DNA from: Collinsella sp.
Lineage (GTDB): Bacteria; Actinomycetota; Coriobacteriia; Coriobacteriales; Coriobacteriaceae
Direction: 5' to 3'
Assembly: GCA_022745215.1 (NCBI GenBank)
Contig: JAIIWC010000033.1
Location: 1-19,316, forward strand
Length of the DNA stretch: 19,316 nt
How positions within the stretch are numbered: the stretch's first letter is position 1; each line of letters starts with the position of its first letter. The notes beneath the pieces are model-generated. The model worked only from the letters and a program-made list of their open reading frames with translations, ran no database searches and had not been told where the DNA came from. Of the stretch, positions 7,048-14,125 are shown piece by piece. Position numbers and translations under genes: made by a program.

Positions 7048-10000
7048 TCACGCTTCGCCCCAGAATCTATGCGTGTTGCGCAGGAGCTGTGCGGTTTTGC
7101 CCTCAGCGGCCGCAACGTCGGCCTCGTCAGCCTGCCAGGTCCAGTTGCCCGTGGCCACGCCCGGTACGTTCATGCGCGCATCGTCGCCAAGCCCCAAGAC
7201 ATCCTGCAGCGGCATCATCACCAGGGGAGCGTCGCTTGTCAGCGCGTCGCTTATCAGCTTGGCTGCCACCTCAACACCGCTCGGCTCGTCGCCGCCCGCA
7301 AAGGAACGCGTGCACCAACCCGCGAGCGTCGACGTGTCGTGAGTCGATGTGTACAGGATCTTGCCGGACGTAGGGTGCACGCCGCAACGAACGTCGTAAT
7401 CGCTAAACTCCAGTACGTCCATACCGGGGAAGCCGCAAGTCGAAGCCATGGCGCGAACGCCGGGCGTCAGGTAGCCCAGGTCCTCGGCGATAAAGTTGAG
7501 CGGCCCCAGCTCGTCATAGGCGGTCTGGAACAGGTCCTTGCCCGGGCCTGCCAGCCAACGCCCGTCGGCGCAGGCCTTACCCGCGGGAATGCTAAAGTAG
7601 CTGTGGAAGCCCAGGAAGTGATCCAGGCGCACGCGGTCGTAGAGCGAAAACGCACGACGTAGGCGATCCATCCACCAGCTATAGCCGTTCTGCTTCATGT
7701 GGTCCCAGCGGAACGTCGGGTTGCCCCACACCTGGCCCTCGGGCGCAAAGTTGTCGGGCGGCGCGCCAGAAATCTCAATCGCCTTACCGGTATCGGACAG
7801 CCAGAAGTTCTCGGGCTCGCTCCATGCATCGGCCGAATCGTCCGAGACATACATCGGGATATCGCCGATGACCTCGATGCCCTTCTTGTGCGCGTAGTTC
7901 ATGAGCTCGCACCAGGCTAGGTCAAAGCGGTACTGCATGTACGCCTGCAGCTCTGCCTCGTCGTGGAAACGCTTGTCGTCAATCAGGTGCTCGTTGTAGC
8001 GCGCGACATCCGCCGGCCAATCGTGGCGCGACTCGCCCTCAAAGTACTTCTTAACGGCCATGTAGACGCAGTATTTCTCGAGCCAATCGGCGTTGCGATG
8101 TTTAAACGCGGTGTAGAGCGGATCGGCATCTTCGCCGCCACGGGCCTTCCAAGTCTCAAAGTCGGCCGCCAGCTCCTCTTGGCTCTCGGGCAGCAGGTCA
8201 ATATTGCCCGCAAAGGCCGAAGGACCGGCGTAAGGGGAGCGGAAGAAGTCCGTGGGGTTGACGGGGAGAACCTGCCAGTAACGCATGCCCATGGCGGCCA
8301 GATGGTCGATAAAGCGACGCGTGGGCGCGCCGATCGTACCGGGCTTGCCATCGTCGGTGGGCACCGAGGTGATATGGCACACGACGCCCGCACCGTGATC
8401 GAGCGGCTCCTGCAGGCGCTGCTCGGCGTGGTGATAGATGATCGACGAGCCCAGCGGATACAAATCGAGCGTGACCGTGCCGTTGTGGATCTCGCACTCG
8501 TGACCGCTGATCACGTCACTCGCGCATTCGTCGAGCGCCGGAATCGTCACGCGGTGCGAATTGCGCAGACTACGGTTGATGATAACCGTCGCGGACTCGC
8601 CATCCTTGCCCGTGCGGTTGTATGCCAGCACCTCGTCGTTGAGCGCGAAGGCCTTGATCTCGCCGTCGATCATAAACGGCAGTGCGCGGCGTACGGCGGA
8701 GGCGTTTTTGACAATAGCCAGCGTGTCGAAGTCGTGCAGTTGGTCCTTGGTCGGCAGGGTGCGGCGGTTGCCCGGATCGGTTAGACCCTCCAGGCCGTAT
8801 TCGTCGCCGTAGTAGATCGAAGGCACGCCGGGGAAGGTCATCTGCATGAGCGTGGCGAGCCAAAAACGGCTCTTGGCCAGGCCCATCGAGTTCTCGTCCA
8901 GGCGCCATTTGCTGCGCTCGCACTCGGGCAGCTGCGACTCGTCGGGGCCGCCGCCGAGCACCGAGATGATACGCGGGCGGTCGTGGCTCGACAGCAGGTT
9001 GAGCGCGCAGGACAATGCCTCGCTCGGGTAGTTCTCGCGCAGGGTCTCGATATCCTCAGCGGCCTCATAGGCGTTCTTGTAGCCCATCAAAAAGCCGATG
9101 ACCATGTCGCGGAAGGGGTAATCCATAGCAGAGTCCAACTCGGAGCCCTGTAGGTAGCGACGCAGATGGCCGTAGCTAATCTTGTTGGAGGCGTCTTCCC
9201 AGACTTCGCCGAGCAACAGTGCGTCAGGCTTTTCGGCAAGTACGGCCTTCTTGATCTCGGCCAGGAAGTCGTCGGAAAGCTCGTCAGCGACGTCCAGGCG
9301 CCAGCCATGAGCGCCGGCACGTAGCCATTTACGGATCACGCCGTCCTTGCCCAGAAGCCGCTCGCGTACCAGCTCGGAGCTCTCATTGATGGCGGGCATA
9401 TTGCCCACGCCCCACCAGCAGTCGTACGAGCCGTCCTCGTGGAAATAAAACGCATCGCGCCATGGCGAGTCCTCGCTCTGCCACGCGCCCACGCCGGGGT
9501 AGTTGCCGTAGCGGTTGAAATAGATGGAGTCGTCACCCGTATGGTTAAAAACGCCGTCCAGGATGATGGAGATGCCCAGCTTCTCGGCCGCCTGGCACAG
9601 TTCGGTAAAGTCCTGCTCGGTGCCCAGGATTGGGTCGATCTTGGTGTAGTCGGCCGTGTCGTAGCGGTGGTTGCTCGCGGCCTCAAAGATGGGGTTGAGG
9701 TAGATGGCCGTAAAGCCCAGCTCCGCGATGCGGGGCAGGTCATTTTGGATGCCCTTGAGCGAGCCGCCGTAGAAGTCCCAGGTCTTGATGGAGCCGTCCT
9801 CGGCGCGCTCGTATACGGGCGGCTCGTTCCAGTCCTCGACCATGCGGCGCTGGATTCCGTTGCGCGGTTTTTCGACTTCGGCCAGCGTGCGCTCGCGCCA
9901 GTTTTCGTCGCGGGCGTAGCGGTCGGGGAAGATTTGGTAGACCATGCCGCGCTCGTACCAAGTGGGGCGGTTGTCGCGGTGCTTATAGACGGTAATCTGG

Positions 10001-10344
10001 AACGACGGTACCTCGGCGTAGTCGTAGGTTACGCCCTCGCCGCCGGTGCGGCCCTGCGGTGCGCCCAGGCGAACTTCGGGCTGGCCCTCGATATTGCAGA
10101 TAAAGCTGTACCAGATAAGACAGGGCTCGGTACACTCAAGCTCTACGGAAAATATGCCGTCGCCTTCGTGCATCATGGGATACCGAGACTCGCCGATCTC
10201 ATCGACCCAAGTGCGCAGGGTGAGCGTTGCCTGGTTGGGGTCGGCATCCTCCAAGATCACCGAGAGCGAAACGGAAGTGCCAGTGGTCACAGCGCCAAAC
10301 GGAGTGCGAAACTGCGGTAGGCGGCTGTTGTGTATCAATCTCAT
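7048..10344 (-). CDS. malQ: Fused GH13 alpha-amylase and GH77 4-alpha-glucanotransferase
   Basis: One 1098-residue protein with two complete glycosidase modules. Residues 1 to about 125 are a beta-rich N-terminal domain as in neopullulanase-type amylases. The GH13 barrel follows, with DGVFNH (263-268), nucleophile Asp351 in GWRLDVAD, acid/base Glu380 in GEVWED and Asp455 in SSHDRP. A C-terminal beta domain ends near residue 640. The GH77 module (about 645-1098) has nucleophile Asp908 in RLDHFLGF, acid/base Glu954 in AEDLG and Asp1003 in HDTST. No signal peptide is visible, so it is probably cytoplasmic. The amylase module probably hydrolyses alpha-glucans (alpha-1,4 and possibly alpha-1,6 links); the GH77 module transfers glucan chains between oligosaccharides. 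Together they could process glycogen limit dextrins left by GlgP. The Shine-Dalgarno before the ATG at 10344 is weak. GH13 specificity is inferred. Confidence 0.9.
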   Translation of the reverse strand: MRLIHNSRLPQFRTPFGAVTTGTSVSLSVILEDADPNQATLTLRTWVDEIGESRYPMMHEGDGIFSVELECTEPCLIWYSFICNIEGQPEVRLGAPQGRTGGEGVTYDYAEVPSFQITVYKHRDNRPTWYERGMVYQIFPDRYARDENWRERTLAEVEKPRNGIQRRMVEDWNEPPVYERAEDGSIKTWDFYGGSLKGIQNDLPRIAELGFTAIYLNPIFEAASNHRYDTADYTKIDPILGTEQDFTELCQAAEKLGISIILDGVFNHTGDDSIYFNRYGNYPGVGAWQSEDSPWRDAFYFHEDGSYDCWWGVGNMPAINESSELVRERLLGKDGVIRKWLRAGAHGWRLDVADELSDDFLAEIKKAVLAEKPDALLLGEVWEDASNKISYGHLRRYLQGSELDSAMDYPFRDMVIGFLMGYKNAYEAAEDIETLRENYPSEALSCALNLLSSHDRPRIISVLGGGPDESQLPECERSKWRLDENSMGLAKSRFWLATLMQMTFPGVPSIYYGDEYGLEGLTDPGNRRTLPTKDQLHDFDTLAIVKNASAVRRALPFMIDGEIKAFALNDEVLAYNRTGKDGESATVIINRSLRNSHRVTIPALDECASDVISGHECEIHNGTVTLDLYPLGSSIIYHHAEQRLQEPLDHGAGVVCHITSVPTDDGKPGTIGAPTRRFIDHLAAMGMRYWQVLPVNPTDFFRSPYAGPSAFAGNIDLLPESQEELAADFETWKARGGEDADPLYTAFKHRNADWLEKYCVYMAVKKYFEGESRHDWPADVARYNEHLIDDKRFHDEAELQAYMQYRFDLAWCELMNYAHKKGIEVIGDIPMYVSDDSADAWSEPENFWLSDTGKAIEISGAPPDNFAPEGQVWGNPTFRWDHMKQNGYSWWMDRLRRAFSLYDRVRLDHFLGFHSYFSIPAGKACADGRWLAGPGKDLFQTAYDELGPLNFIAEDLGYLTPGVRAMASTCGFPGMDVLEFSDYDVRCGVHPTSGKILYTSTHDTSTLAGWCTRSFAGGDEPSGVEVAAKLISDALTSDAPLVMMPLQDVLGLGDDARMNVPGVATGNWTWQADEADVAAAEGKTAQLLRNTHRFWGEA

Positions 10345-10385
10345 AGTACGGTCCAGTTCAATAGAATCATGGCCTGCTGGCCATG
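10341..10385 (-). promoter_or_regulatory. Leader hairpin with two chained mini reading frames
   Basis: CATGGCC (10368-10374) and GGCCATG (10379-10385) form a perfect 7-bp hairpin with a 4-base loop, 24 bases before the amylase/glucanotransferase start. Both arms contain an ATG. The ATG at 10384 opens MASRP and stops in an ATGA overlap with the ATG at 10370. That one opens MILLNWTVL and stops in an ATGA overlap with the main start at 10344. No convincing Shine-Dalgarno precedes either, so translation is unproven. Confidence 0.35.
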
Positions 10386-10405
10386 GGCTTTACGCACAGG
10401 ATGTA

Positions 10406-10440
10406 AGTATATCTGTTGTACATAGGCTGTATAAACAACA
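10406..10440 (-). promoter_or_regulatory. Candidate promoter with operator-like palindrome for the amylase/glucanotransferase gene
   Basis: A -10-like TATACT lies at 10406-10411 (- strand). Directly upstream, 10414-10440 is a gapped palindrome of the form TGTTGT-nn-ATA-n5-TAT-nn-ACAACA. It covers the spacer and the -35 region, where no good -35 box is seen. This geometry fits binding by a dimeric repressor or activator of a LacI-like or similar family; which one is unknown. The leader would be about 55 bases. Confidence 0.4.
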
Positions 10441-10489
10441 TCCGTTTACCATCGGCGAACGGTTGTCCTAGAAAATCGTTTTACCAACT

Positions 10490-10526
10490 ATCTACAGAGA
10501 AGGGGCGCCCGGTTGGAGCGCCCCTT
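10490..10526 (-). terminator. Hairpin terminator after glgA
   Basis: Perfect 9-bp stem AAGGGGCGC (10500-10508) / GCGCCCCTT (10518-10526) with a 9-base loop, about 35 bases after the glgA stop. On the - strand it is followed by CTCTGTAGAT, a poor T-run, so it is GC-strong but possibly leaky. Confidence 0.6.
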
Positions 10527-10560
10527 GCTTAGGGTTTGATGAGGTTTTGGATCGTCTGGA

Positions 10561-12903
10561 TTAACGGCGCTTGCGGGTGGCCGTAGCCTTGCGGACGGAG
10601 GTCTTCTTGGTCGGAGCCTTTTCCTCGGCCGAAGCGGCGGGGGAGACCGGGGCCTTCTTCGCGGGCTCGGCCTTAGGCTCGGCCTTTGCCGTAGCCTTCG
10701 GAGCGGTCTTGACCTCATCGGGCTTCGGTGCCGGCTTGGCCTTTACTGCGGGCTTGGGCTCCTCTTTGACAGCGGCGGCCTTAGCCTCTGCCTTGGGAGC
10801 GGCAGCCTTGGCCGTGGTCTTTTTGGCCGTCGTCGTTGCGCGCTTGCGCGTGGTGGTCTTGGCGGTCGGCTTGGCCTCGACAGCTGCCTCGGCCTTGGGC
10901 TCGACGGCTGCCTCCTCGACCTTGACGGCGGGCTTTGCGGCAGCCTTCGGAGCGGCCTTGGTCGCAGTAGCCTTGGCGGCCGTCGACTTCGTTGCCGTGG
11001 TCTTCTTGGCAGCTGTTGCCTTCTTGGCGGTTGTGGTCGTCTTCTTGGCAGCGGTCTTTGCCGGAGCCTTGGCGGCTGGCTTGGCCTCAGTGACCTCGGC
11101 CTTTACCTCGGGAGCAGCCACGGCCTCGGCGGCCTTCTTGGCAGCGGCGGTCGTGCGCTTGCGCGTGGTCGTTGTCTTGGCAGCCGTTGTTTTAGTCGCG
11201 GCAGCTTTGGTCGTCGTAGTCTTCTTAGCGGTCGTCTTGCGGGTCGTGGTCTTCTTAGCTGCGGGCTTTGCAGCGGGCTTGACCTCGTCCTTTGCCTCAA
11301 GAGCAACCTCAGCCTTCACCTTAGGCTCGGCCTTTGCGGGCTCAGCCTCAACAGGCTTCTCCTCGGCCTTGGGCTCCTCGGCGGCCACCGGTTCAGCAAC
11401 AGCCTCAGGCTCGTCGACAACAGCCGCCGGCCTCTCAATCTCCGGGTGCATAAAGAAGTACAGGTCCAGATACTTATCGGCCGAGCGCGTCCAGCTAAAG
11501 TCCTGGCTCATGGCCTGCGTGACCAGCTGATCCCACGCCTCACGGTTATCCCAGAACAGACGCGCCGCGCGGAAAACCGCATCGCCCATCTCGTCGCCGT
11601 TAAAGTTACTAAACGAGAATCCTGTGCCCTCGCCGGTAAACTCGTTATACGGGATCACGGTGTCCTTCAGACCACCGGTCTCGCGCACGATGGGCAGGGT
11701 GCCGTAGCGCATGGCGATGATCTGCGACAGGCCGCAGGGCTCAAACTTCGACGGCATCAGGAACATATCGGCGGCGGCATACATGCGCTGCGACAGCGCC
11801 GGATCGAACTCGATACGCGCGGCCATGGTGCCGGGGTACTTGTCCTGGAAGTAGCGCAGGCCGTCCTCGTAGTCGCGGTCGCCGGTGCCCAGCACCGCCA
11901 CCTGCACGCCGCCGGCCAGGATGCGGTCGAGCGCGTACATGACCAGATCCAAGCCCTTCTGGCGCGTCAGACGCGTGACCATGACCATAAGCGGACGGTC
12001 GTCGCGAACCTCGAGCCCCAGCTCTTCCTGCAGCTTGGCCTTGCACACGGCCTTGCCCCCACGGTCATCAACCGTGTAGTTGGCGGCAATGCGCTTGTCG
12101 GTCGCCGGGTCAAAGCCCGCAACGTCGATGCCATTCAAAATGCCCTGCAGCGCATACGAACGCTCGCGCAGAACGCCGTCCAGGCCCTCGCCAAATTCGG
12201 GCGTCTGGATCTCGTTGGCATAGGTGGGGCTCACCGTGGTGATGGCGTCGGCATAGCGCAGGGCGCCCAGCATGTAGTTGATGCTGCAGGCGTCGCAACG
12301 CAGCTGCGAGGCGGCCGCTGGAATATGCGCCACGCCCAGGATATCCTCCATCACGGTGTCGCTAAACTGGCCCTGGAACGCCACGTTGTGAATCGAAAAC
12401 ACGGTCTTGACGCGGTCATACAGCGGCAGGCCCTGGTAGAACTCGCGCAAGAACACGGGTGCCAGTGCCGTCTGCCAGTCGTTACAGTGCAGGATGTCGC
12501 ACTCAAAACCGGCCGGCAGGTGCTGCAGGCTCTCGGTAATGGCCTTGGAGAAGAACGCAAAGCGCTCACCGTCGTCAAAGAAGCCGTACGGATAGTCGCG
12601 CGCAAAGTAGCGCTCGTTGTCGATGAACATATAGGTGACGCCGTCGTGCTCGAGCTTCTCGAGACCGCAGTACTCGTTGCGCCAGCCCAGGCTCACGTAG
12701 AAATCGGCAAAGTGCTCCATCTGCGCCTTGTACTCGTCCTTGATGGTGGCGTACTTGGGCACCATCACGATAACTTCGGCGCCGGCGCGTACGAGCGCCG
12801 CAGGCAGCGAGCCCGCCACGTCGCCCAGGCCACCGGTCTTCACAAACGGTGCGCACTCGGCCGAGGCAAACACGATCTGCATCTTTTTGCTGGAATCTGC
12901 CAT
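10561..12903 (-). CDS. glgA: Glycogen synthase with very long low-complexity C-terminal tail
   Basis: Retaining GT5 glucosyltransferase that adds glucose from ADP-glucose to growing alpha-1,4-glucan chains in the cytoplasm. It has 780 residues from the start at 12903; bacterial GlgA is usually about 480. Residues 1-491 are a complete enzyme: KTGGL (22-26) binds ADP-glucose, and the C-terminal Rossmann fold shows the conserved EPCGLSQ (Glu388) and ETGGL segments. Residues 492-780 are an added tail of Ala, Lys, Thr, Pro and Glu, described separately. The ATG at 12903 is preferred over 12915 because GGGAGA lies 4 bases before it. It follows glgD by 90 bases containing a strong hairpin. The substrate comes from the adjacent glgC/glgD. 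The catalytic call is secure; the tail's function is unknown. Confidence 0.96.
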   Translation of the reverse strand: MADSSKKMQIVFASAECAPFVKTGGLGDVAGSLPAALVRAGAEVIVMVPKYATIKDEYKAQMEHFADFYVSLGWRNEYCGLEKLEHDGVTYMFIDNERYFARDYPYGFFDDGERFAFFSKAITESLQHLPAGFECDILHCNDWQTALAPVFLREFYQGLPLYDRVKTVFSIHNVAFQGQFSDTVMEDILGVAHIPAAASQLRCDACSINYMLGALRYADAITTVSPTYANEIQTPEFGEGLDGVLRERSYALQGILNGIDVAGFDPATDKRIAANYTVDDRGGKAVCKAKLQEELGLEVRDDRPLMVMVTRLTRQKGLDLVMYALDRILAGGVQVAVLGTGDRDYEDGLRYFQDKYPGTMAARIEFDPALSQRMYAAADMFLMPSKFEPCGLSQIIAMRYGTLPIVRETGGLKDTVIPYNEFTGEGTGFSFSNFNGDEMGDAVFRAARLFWDNREAWDQLVTQAMSQDFSWTRSADKYLDLYFFMHPEIERPAAVVDEPEAVAEPVAAEEPKAEEKPVEAEPAKAEPKVKAEVALEAKDEVKPAAKPAAKKTTTRKTTAKKTTTTKAAATKTTAAKTTTTRKRTTAAAKKAAEAVAAPEVKAEVTEAKPAAKAPAKTAAKKTTTTAKKATAAKKTTATKSTAAKATATKAAPKAAAKPAVKVEEAAVEPKAEAAVEAKPTAKTTTRKRATTTAKKTTAKAAAPKAEAKAAAVKEEPKPAVKAKPAPKPDEVKTAPKATAKAEPKAEPAKKAPVSPAASAEEKAPTKKTSVRKATATRKRR
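10564..11430 (-). repeat. GlgA tail: degenerate K/A/T/P/E repeats
   Basis: These bases encode the last 289 residues of GlgA. The first ~45 are acidic (EP, EEP, EAEP). Basic Lys/Thr/Ala blocks (KKTTTRKTTAKK, TTTTRKRTTAAAKK, TTTRKRATTTAKK) then alternate with Glu/Pro/Ala linkers, and the protein ends in TRKRR. The word TRKR occurs three times. The DNA string GCGCTTGCGCGTGG (+ strand sense) occurs at 10840-10853 and 11155-11168, with a one-base variant at 10567-10580. The pattern resembles histone H1 and HU-type tails and should be disordered. Confidence 0.85.
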
Positions 12904-12907
12904 ATTG

Positions 12908-12913
12908 TCTCCC
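12908..12913 (-). promoter_or_regulatory. Ribosome binding site that decides the glgA start
   Basis: GGGAGA on the - strand, 4 bases before the ATG at 12903. The alternative in-frame ATG at 12915 precedes this site and lacks one of its own. Confidence 0.6.
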
Positions 12914-12928
12914 ATGTTGCAATTCGAG

Positions 12929-12960
12929 AATAGCCGCCTGGCGCTAACCGGGCGGCTATT
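12929..12960 (-). terminator. Strong hairpin between glgD and glgA
   Basis: AATAGCCGCC (12929-12938) pairs with 12951-12960 perfectly. Three inner pairs, one of them G-T, extend the stem to 13 with a 6-base loop. On the - strand it is followed by CTCGAATTGC rather than a clear T-run. It lies 26 bases before the glgA start. It may be a partial terminator or a processing or stability element that sets glgA expression apart from glgCD. Confidence 0.5.
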
Positions 12961-12993
12961 CTACATGTTACGAGCGATGTTGCGGTGCCAACG

Positions 12994-14121
12994 TTAACGT
13001 ACGATGGTGGTGTCGGAAGTTAACGGAGCCTTGCCCAGCACCAGGATGTTCTCGGGCGTTCCGCGAAGCTCGGTGTTGGTGGGAACCACGTTGTTCTTGT
13101 CCAGAATGGCATTCTCGACGCGGGCGCCGCTCTTGATGATGCAGCTCTGGTTGATGATCGAGTTGGTCACCGATGCGCCCTCCTCGACCACGACGCCGCG
13201 CGACAGGATCGAATTGCGCACGGTGCCCTTGATGATGCAGCCGGCCGAGATGATCGAGTTGCACGCGTGGCTACCGGTCGCATAGCGCGAAGGCGGCACG
13301 TCGTGAGCCTTGGTCAGGATCGGGCGATCGGGATCGAAGAGCTGATCGGCCACGGTCTGGTCGAGCAGGTCCATGCTGCGGCGATACAGCGATTTCTCGC
13401 TAAATACGCCCACGACCTCGCCCTTGTACTCGTAGCTGCACACGTCGATGTTGCCAAAGTCGCCCTGGAGTGCCTCGAGCAGGTCCAGATAGTCGGCGGC
13501 CTGGTAGTGGTCGATGATCTCGAGCAGCGTCTCGCGGTTGACGATGCAGCAGTCCATAGAGGCGTTGTCGCCGTACACGACGCCGGCGCTCACGCCCGTC
13601 AGGCGGCCGTTCTCGTTAATCTCGAGCTTGGTCTCGTCATCGACGTTGCGCGTGGCCTTGCAGTACACCACGGTCATCTGGGCACCAGAGTTCTCGTGTG
13701 CCTCGATGATGGTGTTGAGGTCCATGTTAAAGATGATGTTGGTGCCCATCATCACGACATAGGGCTTCTCCGAGCGCTGGAACAGCGTCTTGTTGGAGAT
13801 GATGTCGCGCAGCAGGAAGCGCATGCCGCCCTTGGTGGTGCCATACGCGTTGCCGGGCACCATGAACAGGCCGCCCTTCTTGCGGTCCAGGCCCCAGTCC
13901 TTGCCCGAGCCCACGTGATCGATCAGCGAGCGGTAGTTGCCCGGCATGACGACGCCGACGGTCTTGATGCCGGCATTCATCATGTTGGACAGCGGAAAGT
14001 CGATCAGGCGGTAGCGGCCCAAAAACGGAACGGACGCGATGGGGCGGTCCTTGAGCAGCACGCTGCCGTAGGTCGAAGAGTAGTTAGCGGTGATATAACC
14101 GATGGCCTTGCGATTGATCAT
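12994..14121 (-). CDS. glgD: ADP-glucose pyrophosphorylase non-catalytic subunit GlgD
   Basis: Paralogue of GlgC that forms a mixed oligomer with it in Firmicutes-type systems and tunes its activity. It has 375 residues. The nucleotidyltransferase fold is recognisable (RPIASVPFLGRYRLIDFPLS), followed by a left-handed beta-helix end. The catalytic features are lost: the GGxGxRL loop is absent, and the metal-binding Asp of GlgC (SGDH, Asp128) is Asn128 here in MGTN. This supports a regulatory rather than catalytic role. The ATG at 14121 is chosen because a purine-rich site (14131-14140) lies 9 bases upstream, while the frame from 14160 would overlap glgC extensively. It starts 4 bases after the glgC stop, so the two are translated from one message. 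Confidence 0.93.
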   Translation of the reverse strand: MINRKAIGYITANYSSTYGSVLLKDRPIASVPFLGRYRLIDFPLSNMMNAGIKTVGVVMPGNYRSLIDHVGSGKDWGLDRKKGGLFMVPGNAYGTTKGGMRFLLRDIISNKTLFQRSEKPYVVMMGTNIIFNMDLNTIIEAHENSGAQMTVVYCKATRNVDDETKLEINENGRLTGVSAGVVYGDNASMDCCIVNRETLLEIIDHYQAADYLDLLEALQGDFGNIDVCSYEYKGEVVGVFSEKSLYRRSMDLLDQTVADQLFDPDRPILTKAHDVPPSRYATGSHACNSIISAGCIIKGTVRNSILSRGVVVEEGASVTNSIINQSCIIKSGARVENAILDKNNVVPTNTELRGTPENILVLGKAPLTSDTTIVR

Positions 14122-14125
14122 CGGA

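Noticed and set aside
10500..10560. Idea that glgA and the amylase/glucanotransferase gene are one tight operon
   Set aside because: A 216-base gap with a GC-rich hairpin, an operator-like palindrome and a -10 box argues for a separate promoter, though read-through cannot be excluded.
10571..11530. Long hydrophobic-looking + strand reading frame (319 codons) opposite the GlgA tail
   Set aside because: It is the antisense of the Lys/Ala/Thr repeat: AAG, GCC and ACC codons read backwards as Leu, Gly/Ala and Val. The sense frame is continuous with a complete GlgA, so the antisense frame is a composition artefact.
11446..12933. Long + strand frame of 495 codons opposite glgA
   Set aside because: Shadow of the glgA frame in GC-rich DNA; no recognisable protein family and no start signal.
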